Below are positions 14,001 through 25,787 of a DNA stretch of 64,000 bases, one piece after another. Position 1 is the stretch's first letter. The number at the start of each line of letters is the position of its first letter. The notes beneath the pieces were generated by a model that worked only from the letters and a program-made list of their open reading frames with translations, did not search any database and was not told the DNA's origin. The position numbers and the translations under genes were made by a program. This stretch comes from Stropharia rugosoannulata (Eukaryota; Basidiomycota; Agaricomycetes; Agaricales; Strophariaceae). The stretch lies in NCBI GenBank assembly GCA_028532985.1, contig JANCIK010000013.1, forward strand, positions 186,001 to 250,000. Reading direction: 5' to 3'.

Positions 14001-17000
14001 TTCCCATGTCAAATACAATCCATTCTCCACGATCTTCACTTTTATCCTTGTATTTATTATGGGGACGAGTCGTATCATCTTTCTTTGCGGAAGTTGTCTC
14101 TGCGCGTGCCCCAGCAAGGTTGAGGTTGTCAGACTTAATCTCATTGTTGCTATTCTGAGGTGCAGAACTAGCATTTGTGATTGTATCGGATGCATGCGGC
14201 CTTGGGGCGACGCGGTACCCGCCATATCGATATCCTCGACGTGAATGCCCATAAAGAATCAAATCGTCTTCGGCTTCGCTACCCATCGGCGCGAAGACAG
14301 GAGATGACATACTCATGGAGGAATCCGAGTCGTCTCGACCTGTCATCTCGGGCTGAGTCCGATGACCCTCGGGTGACGTTATCGGTGAAATTGTGAGCAC
14401 TGGTCTGTTGACGGTTGGTGAACCCGGGTGAGCACTGGATCCCTTATCTCTAATTATTGTGGAATCAGAGGCAGCAAGAGACGCCATGCTACGCTGCGGT
14501 AATGGTGGATGGTGGATGTGTTCCGAGGGAGAAGCGAGTGATGCATCGGCGGGGACCCTGTCTTTCTTCGCAAGACCTATCCTCAAACTTGTCGAGCTAG
14601 CTGCATCTGGGTCGTCATCATCATCTTCCCGCCATCGCCCCTTCTTTCTGTCTTTCTGGAGGGTCTTCTGCTCCTTCCCCTTGGCCTTCTTCTCCTTGTC
14701 TTCACGTTTCCGATCCTCTTTCTCGCTGTCTTTGTCTTTTCCGAAGAGCCCACCAATTCCAAATTTATTGTTGTTGGTGGTGCTTGACGACTCTGGACGA
14801 CTGAAGTTAGGACCGGTGGTAACAAAAGGAGACGAAGCAACTGTAGCTGCTGCGATTGGACCGGAATTGCCGGCATACAGGCCGAGGCCAGGTAGGCTGG
14901 GGAGGCTTGTCTTGCGAGGGGCTAAACTTTGAGAATGCCCATGCCCATGAGCACTTTCAGTCATCCGCTTGTCCCTCAAAACACCACCAGAGCTATCGTA
15001 ATGAACCTCTTCAACATGTGAAGGTATCGAATTCCCAGCCAAACTGGGAGCAATGCTGGTGTACCGCCGCGTGGCTATGGAGGCATTGTTCATAGCTTTC
15101 CTCCTCTCCCGTTCCTCCTGTTCGCGTTCTCGTGCACGAGAGTACTGGAACTTAGCGCAGATAATCTTCATCCCCGCAGCCTCAGCTTCGTCGCGACTGA
15201 TAGGGATATACGACACAGGATCCCTTGAAGCTGCCTGACGCTCGGCTGCCCTCTGGTTGTCTGCTTCTTGCCTTCGTTCCCGGTCCCTTTCACGCCGCTC
15301 CCTTTCCCTTTCCCTATCCCGATCCTCTCCGCGTTCCACTTCCTTAGGCCGCACATCCGAACCTGTCCGACGCTTATCGTCTTTGACCTTTTCTTTGACC
15401 TTTCCCTTATCCTTCGATTTTCCAGAGAAAGGAAACGAGATGTTGATGTCGTCCCATCTCCTAAGACTCTCGATCTCTTTCTCCTGTTTCTCCTTTGTTC
15501 TGCGACGTTCTATTTCTTTCTGCCTGTCATTCTCGCGACGCAGATCACGGTCTGTGGGAGCGCGGATTACATTCTCAGAAACTGGCGGTATATGCTTAGG
15601 TTGGGCATGATGAAAGTGTCCAGATTTTTGCGATCGTTGGCTAAGCGATGCTGAAGGCGAATTATGACCGCCAGCTAGTGTGTCATGCGTTGATGTCTTA
15701 TGATATAAAGCACTACTGGAATGTTGAGGAGAGAGCGTGTTCCTGGTATTTACGGAATCGCGTGCGTTCGATGTAGATGAACGCGGCTGAGAAGCACTGC
15801 GCCGCTGGGGGTGGTCATGATGGTGAGCTGAGGTCCTGTTGCGGGCGCGCTCGATGGATCTTGTCCGATGCGCAGGCCTGGAATGAATGGATGTCGCTAG
15901 GTGCTCCGCGCCGCGGAGATTCACGAGTGCCGAAAGCGGCGTCCGATGTGAGGGCACGGTGTCCTGCACGAATAAGGAATTAGCAAAATGTGGACGAAGT
16001 AGGATGGAGGTATATGAAGCAAGACGTTTGAATCACAGGAATGCGAATGCAAATGTATGCGGCTCGAATGTAATGGTGAATCAAAGTCTAAAAGCGAGGA
16101 GGGAAACTGACCTCTCGTTTCTTGTACATGTACACAACACCATCCTTGATGACCACCCAGCGTTCCCTCCATTCCAGCTTCGTCCTCTGTCTCGAACGGA
16201 CCTCTTGTTCCGTATGCCGATCCTTACCATCAAGTGCATTCTTCCCGGCAGCATCTCCTTCCCAATAGATCTCCTTGCCCTTGCCCTTATCCTTACCATC
16301 CGCCTGCCTTAATTTAGCCCGTTCGCTGCCACCAATTCCGCCGTCAATAGCCCCGAACGCAGTCTCCCAACCAACTAAACCAACTCCGCCGCCGCCCACC
16401 ATGCCGCCGCTGTACTCAGGGTATTCAAACCGACCCTTCCCTCCAGGACCCGCTGCGTCCCGCATAGGCGCTGCTTCGGGCCGCCATACGGTCCGCAGGG
16501 CACGCACCCAACCCTCCCAATACGGCTGTACGTACGCGTCGGGGTCCGATCGGGGTAAGGTAGTGAGCGTTGGCAATTTGCTCGTGAGGTGGGCATGTTG
16601 TGCGCGCACGTAGAGCTGTAGTTGGGCATGTGGATCAAGGGTCTGCGTGACGACGGGCACTGGTGAAGGGGCCGCAGATGTTAGGGAGCTAGGCATCAAG
16701 TATGCAGAAGTCAGGACGGCGGTAGCATCCGCAGATGCAGTTAATAGCCCGCTTATAACTAGCCCACCTCCCTGAGAATGAGAGGGCAATTGCTGAACTC
16801 GTGCTCCTTCGATCTTGTTCCACTGGGTACTGGGCAGAAGGATCTGATTAAATGCGGAGGCGATGGAAAAATTAACGGGCGGGACACTGTTATGCAGTTC
16901 GACAAGCTCGTGTGGCATGAAGCTGTACCACGAAAGTGCGTAATCCTCTTCGAGTACTTGGCCGGTGGTAAAGCGCAGAAGTGTGAACCATGCAGTCTGG

Positions 17001-17990
17001 ATGCCGTCTTCTTCTTGCCGCTTATCTTCTGCGGACAATTTATCTTTGGATTTCCCAAGCTTTGATAGAGGGTTGAAACGGCCTTTACGTTTACGAGTGT
17101 TGGGAGGCTCGTCGTCCATGATATCTATGTCAGGCTGAGGAGGTTTGGGTTGGACAGGGAATGTCCCGATACGTCCACTGGCGCCCGCCAAACCACCCGC
17201 ACCACCAGCGCCGCCCACCCTACCTCCAGGAAATATAGGAGATGGCTCATCTTCGTAGTCATCCTCGTCGTCTTCATCATACTCGTCGTCCTCTTCGTAT
17301 CCGGTTTCTTTGCCCTGCTCTAGAAGCCCTACGTCGGATGCGTCATCATGATCCACGCTTCCTTCGTCGACCTTGTCCACATTTACCGCCGTCGATTTCT
17401 TTTTCTTCAGCTCCTGAGGCGTAGCGAATTTGATCGGGCTAACAGGTCGATGGCCGGCGTCAGGGGCGAAAGTTATCGGGGAGGGGACACGACTGTCTTC
17501 AGGATGCTCTAGAGCATTTCCCAGCAAGCGTCTATCGAAGCTCAGGTTAAAACATCTCGCAAGTATGAGCTGCTTCAAGTGTTTGATTTTCCAGCTTGGG
17601 TCAACGTGCGTAAGAAACCATTGATCATAGGGAACTGAGATAACTTCAGCGAAAATATTAGCTTATAAGAAAGGACATACTGTATCGACAAGCCAGTGGG
17701 ATGCGCTTCTCCCCTCTACTCTCCATAATCCCGCAACAAACGTAGTAATACAGGTGAGAAAGTCGTCGTTGCGCTCAATAGCCTTCCGGTGGATTCTTGT
17801 AAGCTCTGCAATTATCCAGCGCAATTGGTGGTATATCTCCTCAATATTGGTGGAGTACTTGCCCGATGTCTTGTCTCGATTTCGCTACCAATACTTTATA
17901 TATGCAACAACAGTCAGAGCCGGTCAGTGGGACTATACGCCTTAAGAAGGTCGACGTACCCGGCCCAATTCACTCCCTCCGGCTTTGCAA
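11083..17990 (-). CDS. Large PH-domain protein, Skg3/CAF120-like
   Basis: One gene spread over three long minus-strand open stretches joined by short introns (for example 17635-17680 and about 15970-16108); over 2,100 residues. An N-terminal helical part (KYSTNIEEIYHQLRWIIAEL, ASHWLVDT, PYDQWFLTHVDPSWKIKHLK) matches my recollection of fungal Skg3/CAF120-like proteins, associated in yeast with Ccr4-Not or bud sites. A pleckstrin-homology core begins at RERWVVIKDGVVYMYKKRE. Its later strands (IICAKFQYSRA) and C-terminal helix (WIVFDMGSDQ joined to AFHSILRILHRH) are separated by several hundred residues of charged, Arg/Glu/Ser-rich sequence. The last ~900 residues are Ser/Pro-rich and disordered, with stop at 11083. 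The first exon and start codon are not resolved; the most upstream credible coding piece ends near 17888-17970. Confidence 0.8.
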
Positions 17991-18942
17991 GCCTCTTAGA
18001 TATCTGATCTGAACTCGTGGGAGAGCCAGAGGGATGGCACTACGCCTGGGCGGTACTACAGTTGGCGGTTACAAAGGAAGGTGCGACGCTGATTCCAAGT
18101 CGGCCAGCATCATTTTTTAATTCAATTTCCCGTTCAAGCCGAACGCTGCCGGCGACCTCCTATTGGATGCCCACCAGCGCTTAAATTGCTAACCCCTGCT
18201 ACATTCTTGGCGTACAGTATACTAGCTCCTATTCATATGAGCGTCCAGCTTGCGCAGTGTTGCGACAATGGAACCCATGGGTGCGTATCTTTCTTCCATC
18301 TGGATACTTTCTGGATAGGAAAATAGAAGCTGTACGAAAATAAAACTGCTCCCACGCGACAATGACACGGGACTTGTCGGACTAACGGTGGACTATTAGA
18401 AGCAGGATTTGGGACATTGACATCAGTAAAAAGTGGGAAAATTGATTTGACGTTTTAACTCCGACAGCGTGATTGCTGTATGATGCAGAGTTATATGCCC
18501 TTATGGGACATTATACATAGTAGTCCACAGTGCCCTTTGGGTGATGATACTGCAGTAGTATTCCAGCAAATCTGTATTTACATATATCGGAATGCATTTG
18601 TGTTTTGAGTTACAGGGCCTGATGAAAAATTGCCTATCATATCTCAGGATGATGACAGCCTTACAAGATATGTAGTATATGCTTACTGTGATACTGAAGA
18701 ATGATCATTAGTCTGATCATATAATACATTTACAATGTAGTATACACATTTAATTTATCTAAACTACAGTACAATTTAACATTAGTATTATACGAGCATG
18801 TAGGTATCATGTACATTGCGAGAGGGATGGTATACATGTTTCACAGATTAATACTATACGCATTGGGTGTCACTACTATACTAAACTAGCCTCTGACATT
18901 TTTTTCAACAAGATATTCTGCTATTTTGTATGATATACTAAT
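17991..18942. other. Intergenic, AT-rich
   Basis: Probably contains the 5' end and promoter of the Skg3/CAF120-like gene. From about 18400 to 18940 the sequence is AT-rich with no open frame of note. Confidence 0.45.
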
Positions 18943-19722
18943 CTAACTGTCAAATATAGTACGGGCCCTGGAAGGAGTTAGCAAGATTTTACAGTCAGGT
19001 CTCCGAGGTAAGCTTACAGCGGCAAAATGCATCTCATGTCCCTTCAGAACGCGCTGCCGTTTCGGATTCGTTAAGTCGCATTTGACTTGCTGCACGACCC
19101 CTTCATTGTCGACTTGTGCGTGAATATACCACATTTCGCGGTATAAGCGGGTGAATTTTCTCCTCCTAGTCGGATTTCCTTTGATGCTCATGAAACCGAA
19201 TGCAGTGTAGTGAGGCAACAGAGCACCGGCCTCACTATCAGAATAATGAAGATCTGAGCTGTGGATTGAACTAGTAAGTATGCGCTGAAAAGACTTCAAA
19301 AGACTCAGACTTACTACACGACAACGCGCCATACTTTTGAAATCGAGCTGAACTGCTCGATTCTATCACGAACGTCATCCAGTGCCTTTACCAGGCATGA
19401 GATAGCCCGTTCTCTTTTTTCCTGGTTGCGGGACAACAATCTGTGATGGCGGTAAATGCTATACTCGGATCCTGTGAATAAAAAGACAGTAAGGACTGAG
19501 AATGACGAACAAAAATGAAATTTACTCACTGGCGGCCATGACGAGCAGAGCTGATTCTGTCGTTGGGGGATCGCGACCTAAGCACGGTGGAGCAGGTGAC
19601 TTCAAGCTTAATTCTTCTCGCAGTATGGCTTCAAAGTCTTCCTTTTCCTGAGCGGCCGGGCCGGGGGCCGGGCTCGGAGGCGGAGCAGGACGTCGGGATC
19701 GGGGAGGGCGTCGGATGCGCAT
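18943..19722 (-). CDS. Hypothetical protein, N-terminus cut by repeat array
   Basis: Three or four exons on the minus strand. The first has Pro/Ala/Arg-rich sequence then EDFEAILREEL and ends MAASE. The second holds a helical segment with SRNQEKRERAISCLVKALDD. The third, joined by an intron with acceptor just before TTCAATCC (about 19272), carries LHYSDSEAGALLPHYTAF and a basic stretch. A further intron with GTAAGC donor near 19017 is plausible, so the stop at 18943 is uncertain. I do not recognise the family. The first Met overlaps the edge of the hairpin array at 19723, so the true N-terminus may have been lost or replaced. Confidence 0.5.
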
Positions 19723-20022
19723 GCCAGGACGATCCTAACGTCCTGGCATGCGTGATGTACGAGTGGGCAGGGAAGGAGGCGGGCAGGGCTGGCACGCATG
19801 CCAGGACGCGACGGCGTGCCCGGGCAAGTGTGATGTACGGGTGGGCGGGTACGGAGGCGGGCACGGCAGGCGCATACACCCTGCAGCCACATGTAGCCGC
19901 TGCAGGGCGTCTGGCACGCATGCCAGGACACGAGAGCGTGACCTGGCATGTGTGTAATGGTGGGCGGGGCGGGCACGGAGGGGGGCACGGCGGGCACATA
20001 TGCCCTGCAGCCGCACGTAGCA
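19723..20022 (+). repeat. GC-rich double-hairpin array, left part
   Basis: Three copies of hairpin A (stem GCATGCCAGGAC...GTCCTGGCATGC and variants) near 19727, 19798 and 19920, with hairpin B (GCAGCC...GCTGCAGGGC) between, and G-rich spacers. It is the same repeat as 25788-28345. The last hairpin B is interrupted in its loop at 20022 by the TIR element; its other half resumes at 25788. Confidence 0.85.
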
Positions 20023-22897
20023 CATCACGAAAAAGACTTTTGATCGGAGGGCACTTTAGGAAAGTGCGATCAGATCATCAATTGATGGGGCCTTTAACTA
20101 CTTTAGGATGTCATGAGATGCCTTGGCATGTCCTGGCATGCCCTGGCATGCTTTGAATTTCCATGCAACGTGGGGAAATAAAGCCAGCTTGAATGACTTT
20201 TCCCACCTTCATTGTTGATTTTCAAACATTAAAATTATACACATTATGTGGGTGACATGCCCATTTAAGTACTTCAAATAGTGCGATAATTTGATTATGT
20301 AAGCCTATCCAATATCGCACTAAGTCGACTAAGTCCTCTAAGTTCACTTGCACTTCACTCTTGTCTTCCCCACCCCCCTCACCCAGCTTTACTTGTATGC
20401 TTGGGCTTCACTCTACTCAGGCAGTTTTGATGGCTGCTACCTTGTTGGATCCTGACCTGGGCTTAGGGCAGACAAGGATGGATCATGGAATGGGCCTGTT
20501 CCAATAGAGATTGCTGTATATCGTCGGAACGGTGAACCGCATTATAAAGCGGTTTTTTGGTACGTTTTTAGCTCGTCTATACGTTTCTAACGCACCCAAG
20601 AACACTCCAAACGAACCAGTATTCGACGTGCAAACTTAACACCATCTGGAGACCCCTATTGGTACAGTTCACCATTTCCCTTCTCATCCGTTTATTCCGA
20701 GCCTTCGGTCGCCCCAGATTCAGAATGTGGGCAATTATGCAATTCTAACGAGCTCAATACCAATGGATTTGGTTGCCTGGAAGGCGAGAACCGGCTATGT
20801 TACCCTCCTTCCCCCAATTTCCGATGTTTTATCGATTTTAAAGGTATGTGTTGGATTTATTGCGTCGTTCTTTTCACATATGAGCTCCTGAAGATTAGGG
20901 AATTCCATAGAGTGCTTGAACGTTCGATTCCGACGCCTGGAAGCCATACAACTGTGATGTGCTCCTCCTGCCCCTGGACTGCCTCTGCTTGTAAGTGCCA
21001 TAACTCCAGATCCTGTCCACCTTTACTCTCAATTCTTTTTGAACCTTCAAGAGCATTTTAGTTCCCTGCCAACCATCTCCAAGATCATGCCAATTCATCC
21101 TGTACTTGCCAAGTATCATCTTATAGGTGTCAAGTCCCCTTTCACCACTTTCTATCTTGTCCGTTTCCTCCGAGCCCTCGGTCACCGCATATTCATATTG
21201 TGGGCAATTATGTGATTCTAACGAGCTCAAGACCGATGGATTTGGTTGCCTGGAAGGCGAGAACCAGCTATGTCTCTCTCCTTCCCCCAATTTCCGATGT
21301 TTTATCGATTTTAAAGGTATGTGTTGGATTTATTGCGTCGTTCTTTTCACATATGAGCTCCTGAAGATTAGGGAATTCCATAGAGTGCTTGAACGTTCGA
21401 TTCCGACGCCTGGAAGCCATACAACTGTGATGTGCTCCTCCTGCCCCTGGACTGCCTCTGCTTGTAAGTGCCATAACTCCGGATCCTGTCCACCTTCACT
21501 CCTAATTCCTTTTGCACCTTCAAGACCATCTTAGTCCTCTGCCAAACGTCTCCAAGATCATGCCAATTCATCCAGTACTTGCCAAGTATCATCTTATAGG
21601 TGTCAAGTCCCCCTAGGACGCATTTTCCCTCATATATCTGTCAATACCCGGCCAAACAGTATGATCTTTGCATTTCCTGGTTCGTCTCATTAATACCTAT
21701 CGAACAGTACCATTAATTGCGCGATTTGACAAGCTTGAGGGCGATCTCACTCTGTGTGTCCTCCTACCCCTAGGTGGGACAAATTAATTCATAGGTGCGC
21801 TTCTAGATGTCCTGAGTGTCTCAAACTTTGGGAAAACTTACTCAACTACATAAGGTACCCTCTCCTGTGACGGATTAATTTTTGGGGCCACCAAGCGTCC
21901 TTCATCTCAAGTTGCTAGTCAACTTCGGAGTTTTGGAGTATTTCTTTGATTCTGACATAGGTTCGTCTCCAATCTCCTTAATTCTTTCTATGATGAACTC
22001 ACCTTGATTGTAGCTTTCTAACGAGCCCTTAAACGCTATATATCGTCGCTTGGAATCCAAAAATCCGCCATGTGCTCCTCCTCCCCCTCCCTCCTCCAGG
22101 TAAAGTACTTCATATCTTGGGTTCCTGTTCGTATTTTTGGCTAATTCTTTTTGGAGTCTTTTACTATAGATATGTATCGACTAATCGACCAGTTTACGGC
22201 GTCCGATACGCCCTCAATATCCGATGTCCCTATTGACCATATGACTACTATTGCAGAGTTGAATATCATCTCCTTCCTTCAATTTTCAACAAAGGCTTTC
22301 GCAACTTGGTACGTTTATTCACCATTTATGTGGGGTTTGAACGCGTTCCTTACACAAATTTTGAGACTCCTGGATGCCTGTGAGTAGCCATGTCCTCCTC
22401 CATCTCCCTGTCTTGGACTAATTTTGCTCTAAGTCAAGAACAACTTCTTCAATTGCGTCGCGGTTTTTTTGAGCTTCTTCGCGTTAATTCAGGCTTTCTA
22501 ACGAGCCCCTGAACGCGTTATTCCGTGCAGAATTACCATCTTCATAAGTGCCCTATCACTGTGTTGTATTATATGTATCTACATGAATACTGTATTATCT
22601 AGTGTAGTTAGAGTCAATATATAACTTGTTTTTTATAAGAAGTTTGAATGGTACTTGTTAAATGGCATTATATATAAACATCTTTGAATGATACAAGGCC
22701 CATCTGGTGGATCCTAGGATGCCTTGAGCTGCCCTGGATTGCCTTGGGAAAGTTGTACCTGGTAGTTTGCAGAGGGACCTTGCCCTGAGTGCACCTAAGG
22801 GCCCTGGCTGCTTTGCATGCCCTGGCTGCCTTAGGATCTCTAAGGCTGTGCCAGGGAGATACAAAGCCCCTGGGGACAAAAGTCATTTTCCTGATGA
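20023..22897 (+). mobile_element. TIR element, copy A
   Basis: Begins with CATCACGAAAAAGACTTTTG and ends with the imperfect inverse of it, which reads CATCAGGAAAATGACTTTTG on the other strand (18 of 20 match). It aligns to copy B (offset 3364 for the first part, 2891 for the rest). The offset change of 473 bp reflects an internal tandem duplication (about 20750-21120 repeated at 21223-21593). No transposase is visible, so it is probably non-autonomous. Internally it contains diverged sub-repeats marked by TCTAACGAGC. Confidence 0.82.
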
Positions 22898-23385
22898 GAT
22901 ACCACTGTATGGGTGAGCGCAGGTGAGCGCACCGTTCCACTTGCGTGCATCCTCGTATTTCTCGTTTGAATGTAGCACGCACGAAAGCACATAGCAGATA
23001 ATGTTGATTTTCACATAATTAAACGGCACAGAACTTGAATATGGACTATGTATAGTATATACAGTACATGTATGAGTGGAAGAGTGAACCACAAACTTAT
23101 GTTCACTGACAATATTACCAGTACATCCATCTCCTCCATATCCGTCTTGCGCTTCTTCCCAAAAAATGGGACGATTTCTCGGCTGGAAATACGGTTGGTA
23201 AGGGTCCAATTTTAGTGTTCTATATCTGGGAACCGAGAAAGATACAGGTGCTAGCGGTAGCAATTGGAAGGGAGGATGCGCGTTCGATATGCAGGGTGTG
23301 CTATAGTGCGTTCTGTGCGATGTACGCATATTCAATTAAATTATGGGGTGCATTACACATGTAATACATTGTTATATACCACTAG
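22898..23385 (+). repeat. Spacer between element copies A and B
   Basis: A 488-bp segment between the right end of copy A and the left end of copy B. Its part from 22994 onward recurs inverted at 1075-1466, next to copy C. A ~113-codon frame on the minus strand is open in both loci, with no family recognised. Confidence 0.7.
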
Positions 23386-25787
23386 CATCACGAAAAAGAC
23401 TTTTGATCGGAGGGCACTTTAGGAAAGTGTGATCAGATCATCAATTGATGGGGCCTTTAACTACTTTAGGATGTCATGAGATGCCTTGGCATGTCCTGGC
23501 ATGCCCTGGCATGCTTTGAATTTCCATGCAACGTGGGGAAATAAAGCCAGCTTGAATGACTTTTCCCACCTTCATTGTTGATTTTCAAACATTAAAATTA
23601 TACACATTATGTGGGTGACATGCCCATTTAAGTACTTCAAATAGTGCGATAATTTGATTATGTAAGCCTATCCAATATCGCACTAAGTCGACTAAGTCCT
23701 CTAAGTTCACTTGCACTTCACTCTTGTCTTCCCCACCCCCCTCACCCAACTTTACTTGTATGCTTGGGCTTCACTCTACACAGGCAGTTCTTGATTGCTG
23801 CTACCTTGTTGGATCCTGACCTGGGCTTAGGGCAGACAAGGATGGATCATGGAATGGGCCTGTTCCAATAGAGATTGCTGTATATCGTCGGAACGGTGAA
23901 CCGCATTATAAAGCGGTTTTTTGGTACGTTTTTAGCTCGTCTATACGTTTCTAACGCACCCAAGAACACTCCAAACGAACCAGTATTCGACGTGCAAACT
24001 TAACACCATCTGGAGACCCCTATTAGTACAGTTCACCATTTCCCTTCTCATCCATTTATTCAGAGCCTTCGGTCGCCCCAGATTCAGAATGTGGGCAATT
24101 ATGCGATTCTAACGAGCTCAATACCAATGGATTTGGTCGCCTGGAAGGCGAGAACCGGCTATGTTACCCTCCTTCCCCCAATTTCCGATGTTTTATCGAT
24201 TTTAAAGGTATGTGTTGGATTTATTGCGTCGTTCTTTTCACATATGAGCTCCTGAAGATTAGGGGATTCTATCGAGTGCTTGAACGTTCGATTCCGACGC
24301 CTGGAAGCCATACAACTGTGATGTGCTCCTCCTGCCCCTGGACTGCCTCTGCTTGTAAGTGCCATAACTCCAGATCCTGTCCACCTTCACTCCTAATTCC
24401 TTTTGCACCTTCAAGACCATCTTAGTCCTCTGCCAAACGTCTCCAAGATCATGCCAATTCATCCAGTACTTGCCAAGTATCATCTTATAGGTGTCAAGTC
24501 CCCCTAGGACGCATTTTCCCTCATATATCTGTCAATACCCGGCCAAACAGTATGATCTTTGCATTTCCTGGTTCGTCTCATTAATACCTATCGAACAGTA
24601 CCATTAATTGCGCGATTTGACAAGCTTGAGGGCGATCTCACTCTGTGTGTCCTCCTACCCCTAGGTGGGACAAATTAATTCATAGGTGCGCTTCTAGATG
24701 TCCTGAGTGTCTCAAAATTTGGGAAAACTTACTAAACTACATAAGGTACCCTCTCCTGCGACGGATTAATTTTTGGGGCCACCAAGCGTCCTTCATCTCA
24801 AGTTGCTAGTCAACTTCGGAGTTTTGGAGTATTTCTTTGATTCTGACATAGGTTCGTCTCCAATCTCCTTAATTCTTTCTATGATGAACTCACCTTGATT
24901 GTAGCTTTCTAACGAGCCCTTAAACGCTATATATCGTCGCTTGGAATCCAAAAATCCGCCATGTGCTCCTCCTCCCCCTCCCTCCTCCAGGTAAAGTACT
25001 TCATATCTTGGGTTCCTGTTCGTATTTTTACCTAATTCTTTTTGGAGTCTTTTACTATAGATATGTATCGACTAATCGACCAGTTTACGGCGTCCGATAC
25101 GCCCTCAATATCCGATGTCCCTATTGACCATATGACTACTATTGCAGAGTTGAATATCATCTCCTTCCTTCAATTTTCAACAAAGGCTTTCGCAACTTGG
25201 TACGTTTATTCACCATTTATGTGGGGTTTGAACGCGTTCCTTACACAAATTTTGAGACTCCTGGATGCCTGTGAGTAGCCATGTCCTCCTCCATCTCCCT
25301 GTCTTGGACTAATTTTGCTCTAAGTCAAGAACAACTTCTTCAATTGCGTCGCGGTTTTTTTGAGCTTCTTCGCGTTAATTCAGGCTTTCTAACGAGCCCC
25401 TGAACGCGTTATTCCGAGCAGAATTACCATCTTCATAAGCGCCCTATCACTGTGTTGTATTATATGTATCTACATGAATACTGTATTATCTAGTCTAGTT
25501 AGAGTCAATATATAACTTGTTTTTTATAAGAAGTTTGAATAGTACTTGTTAAATGGCATTATATATAAACATCTTTGAATGATACAAGGTACATCTGGTG
25601 GATCCTAGGATGCCTTGAGCTGCCCTGGATTGCCTTGGGAAAGTTGTACCTGGTAGTTTGCAGAGGGACCTTGCCCTGAGTGCACCTAAGGGCCCTGGCT
25701 GCTTTGCATGCCCTGGCTGCCTTAGGATCTCTAAGGCTGTGCCAGGGAGATACAAAGCCCCTGGGGACAAAAGTCATTTTCCTGATG
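23386..25787 (+). mobile_element. TIR element, copy B (complete, 2402 bp)
   Basis: Bounded by the same terminal inverted repeats as copy A. The right flank continues directly into hairpin B (CAGCTGCAGGGCG). The left flank of copy A and the right flank of copy B rebuild an intact hairpin unit like that at 27643-27676, with the dinucleotide CA present on both sides, which suggests a 2-bp target duplication for the composite. No coding capacity recognised. Confidence 0.82.

Noticed and set aside
22151..22387. 78-codon frame repeated at 25042-25278
   Set aside because: Identical only because copies A and B are nearly identical DNA; too short and without motif.
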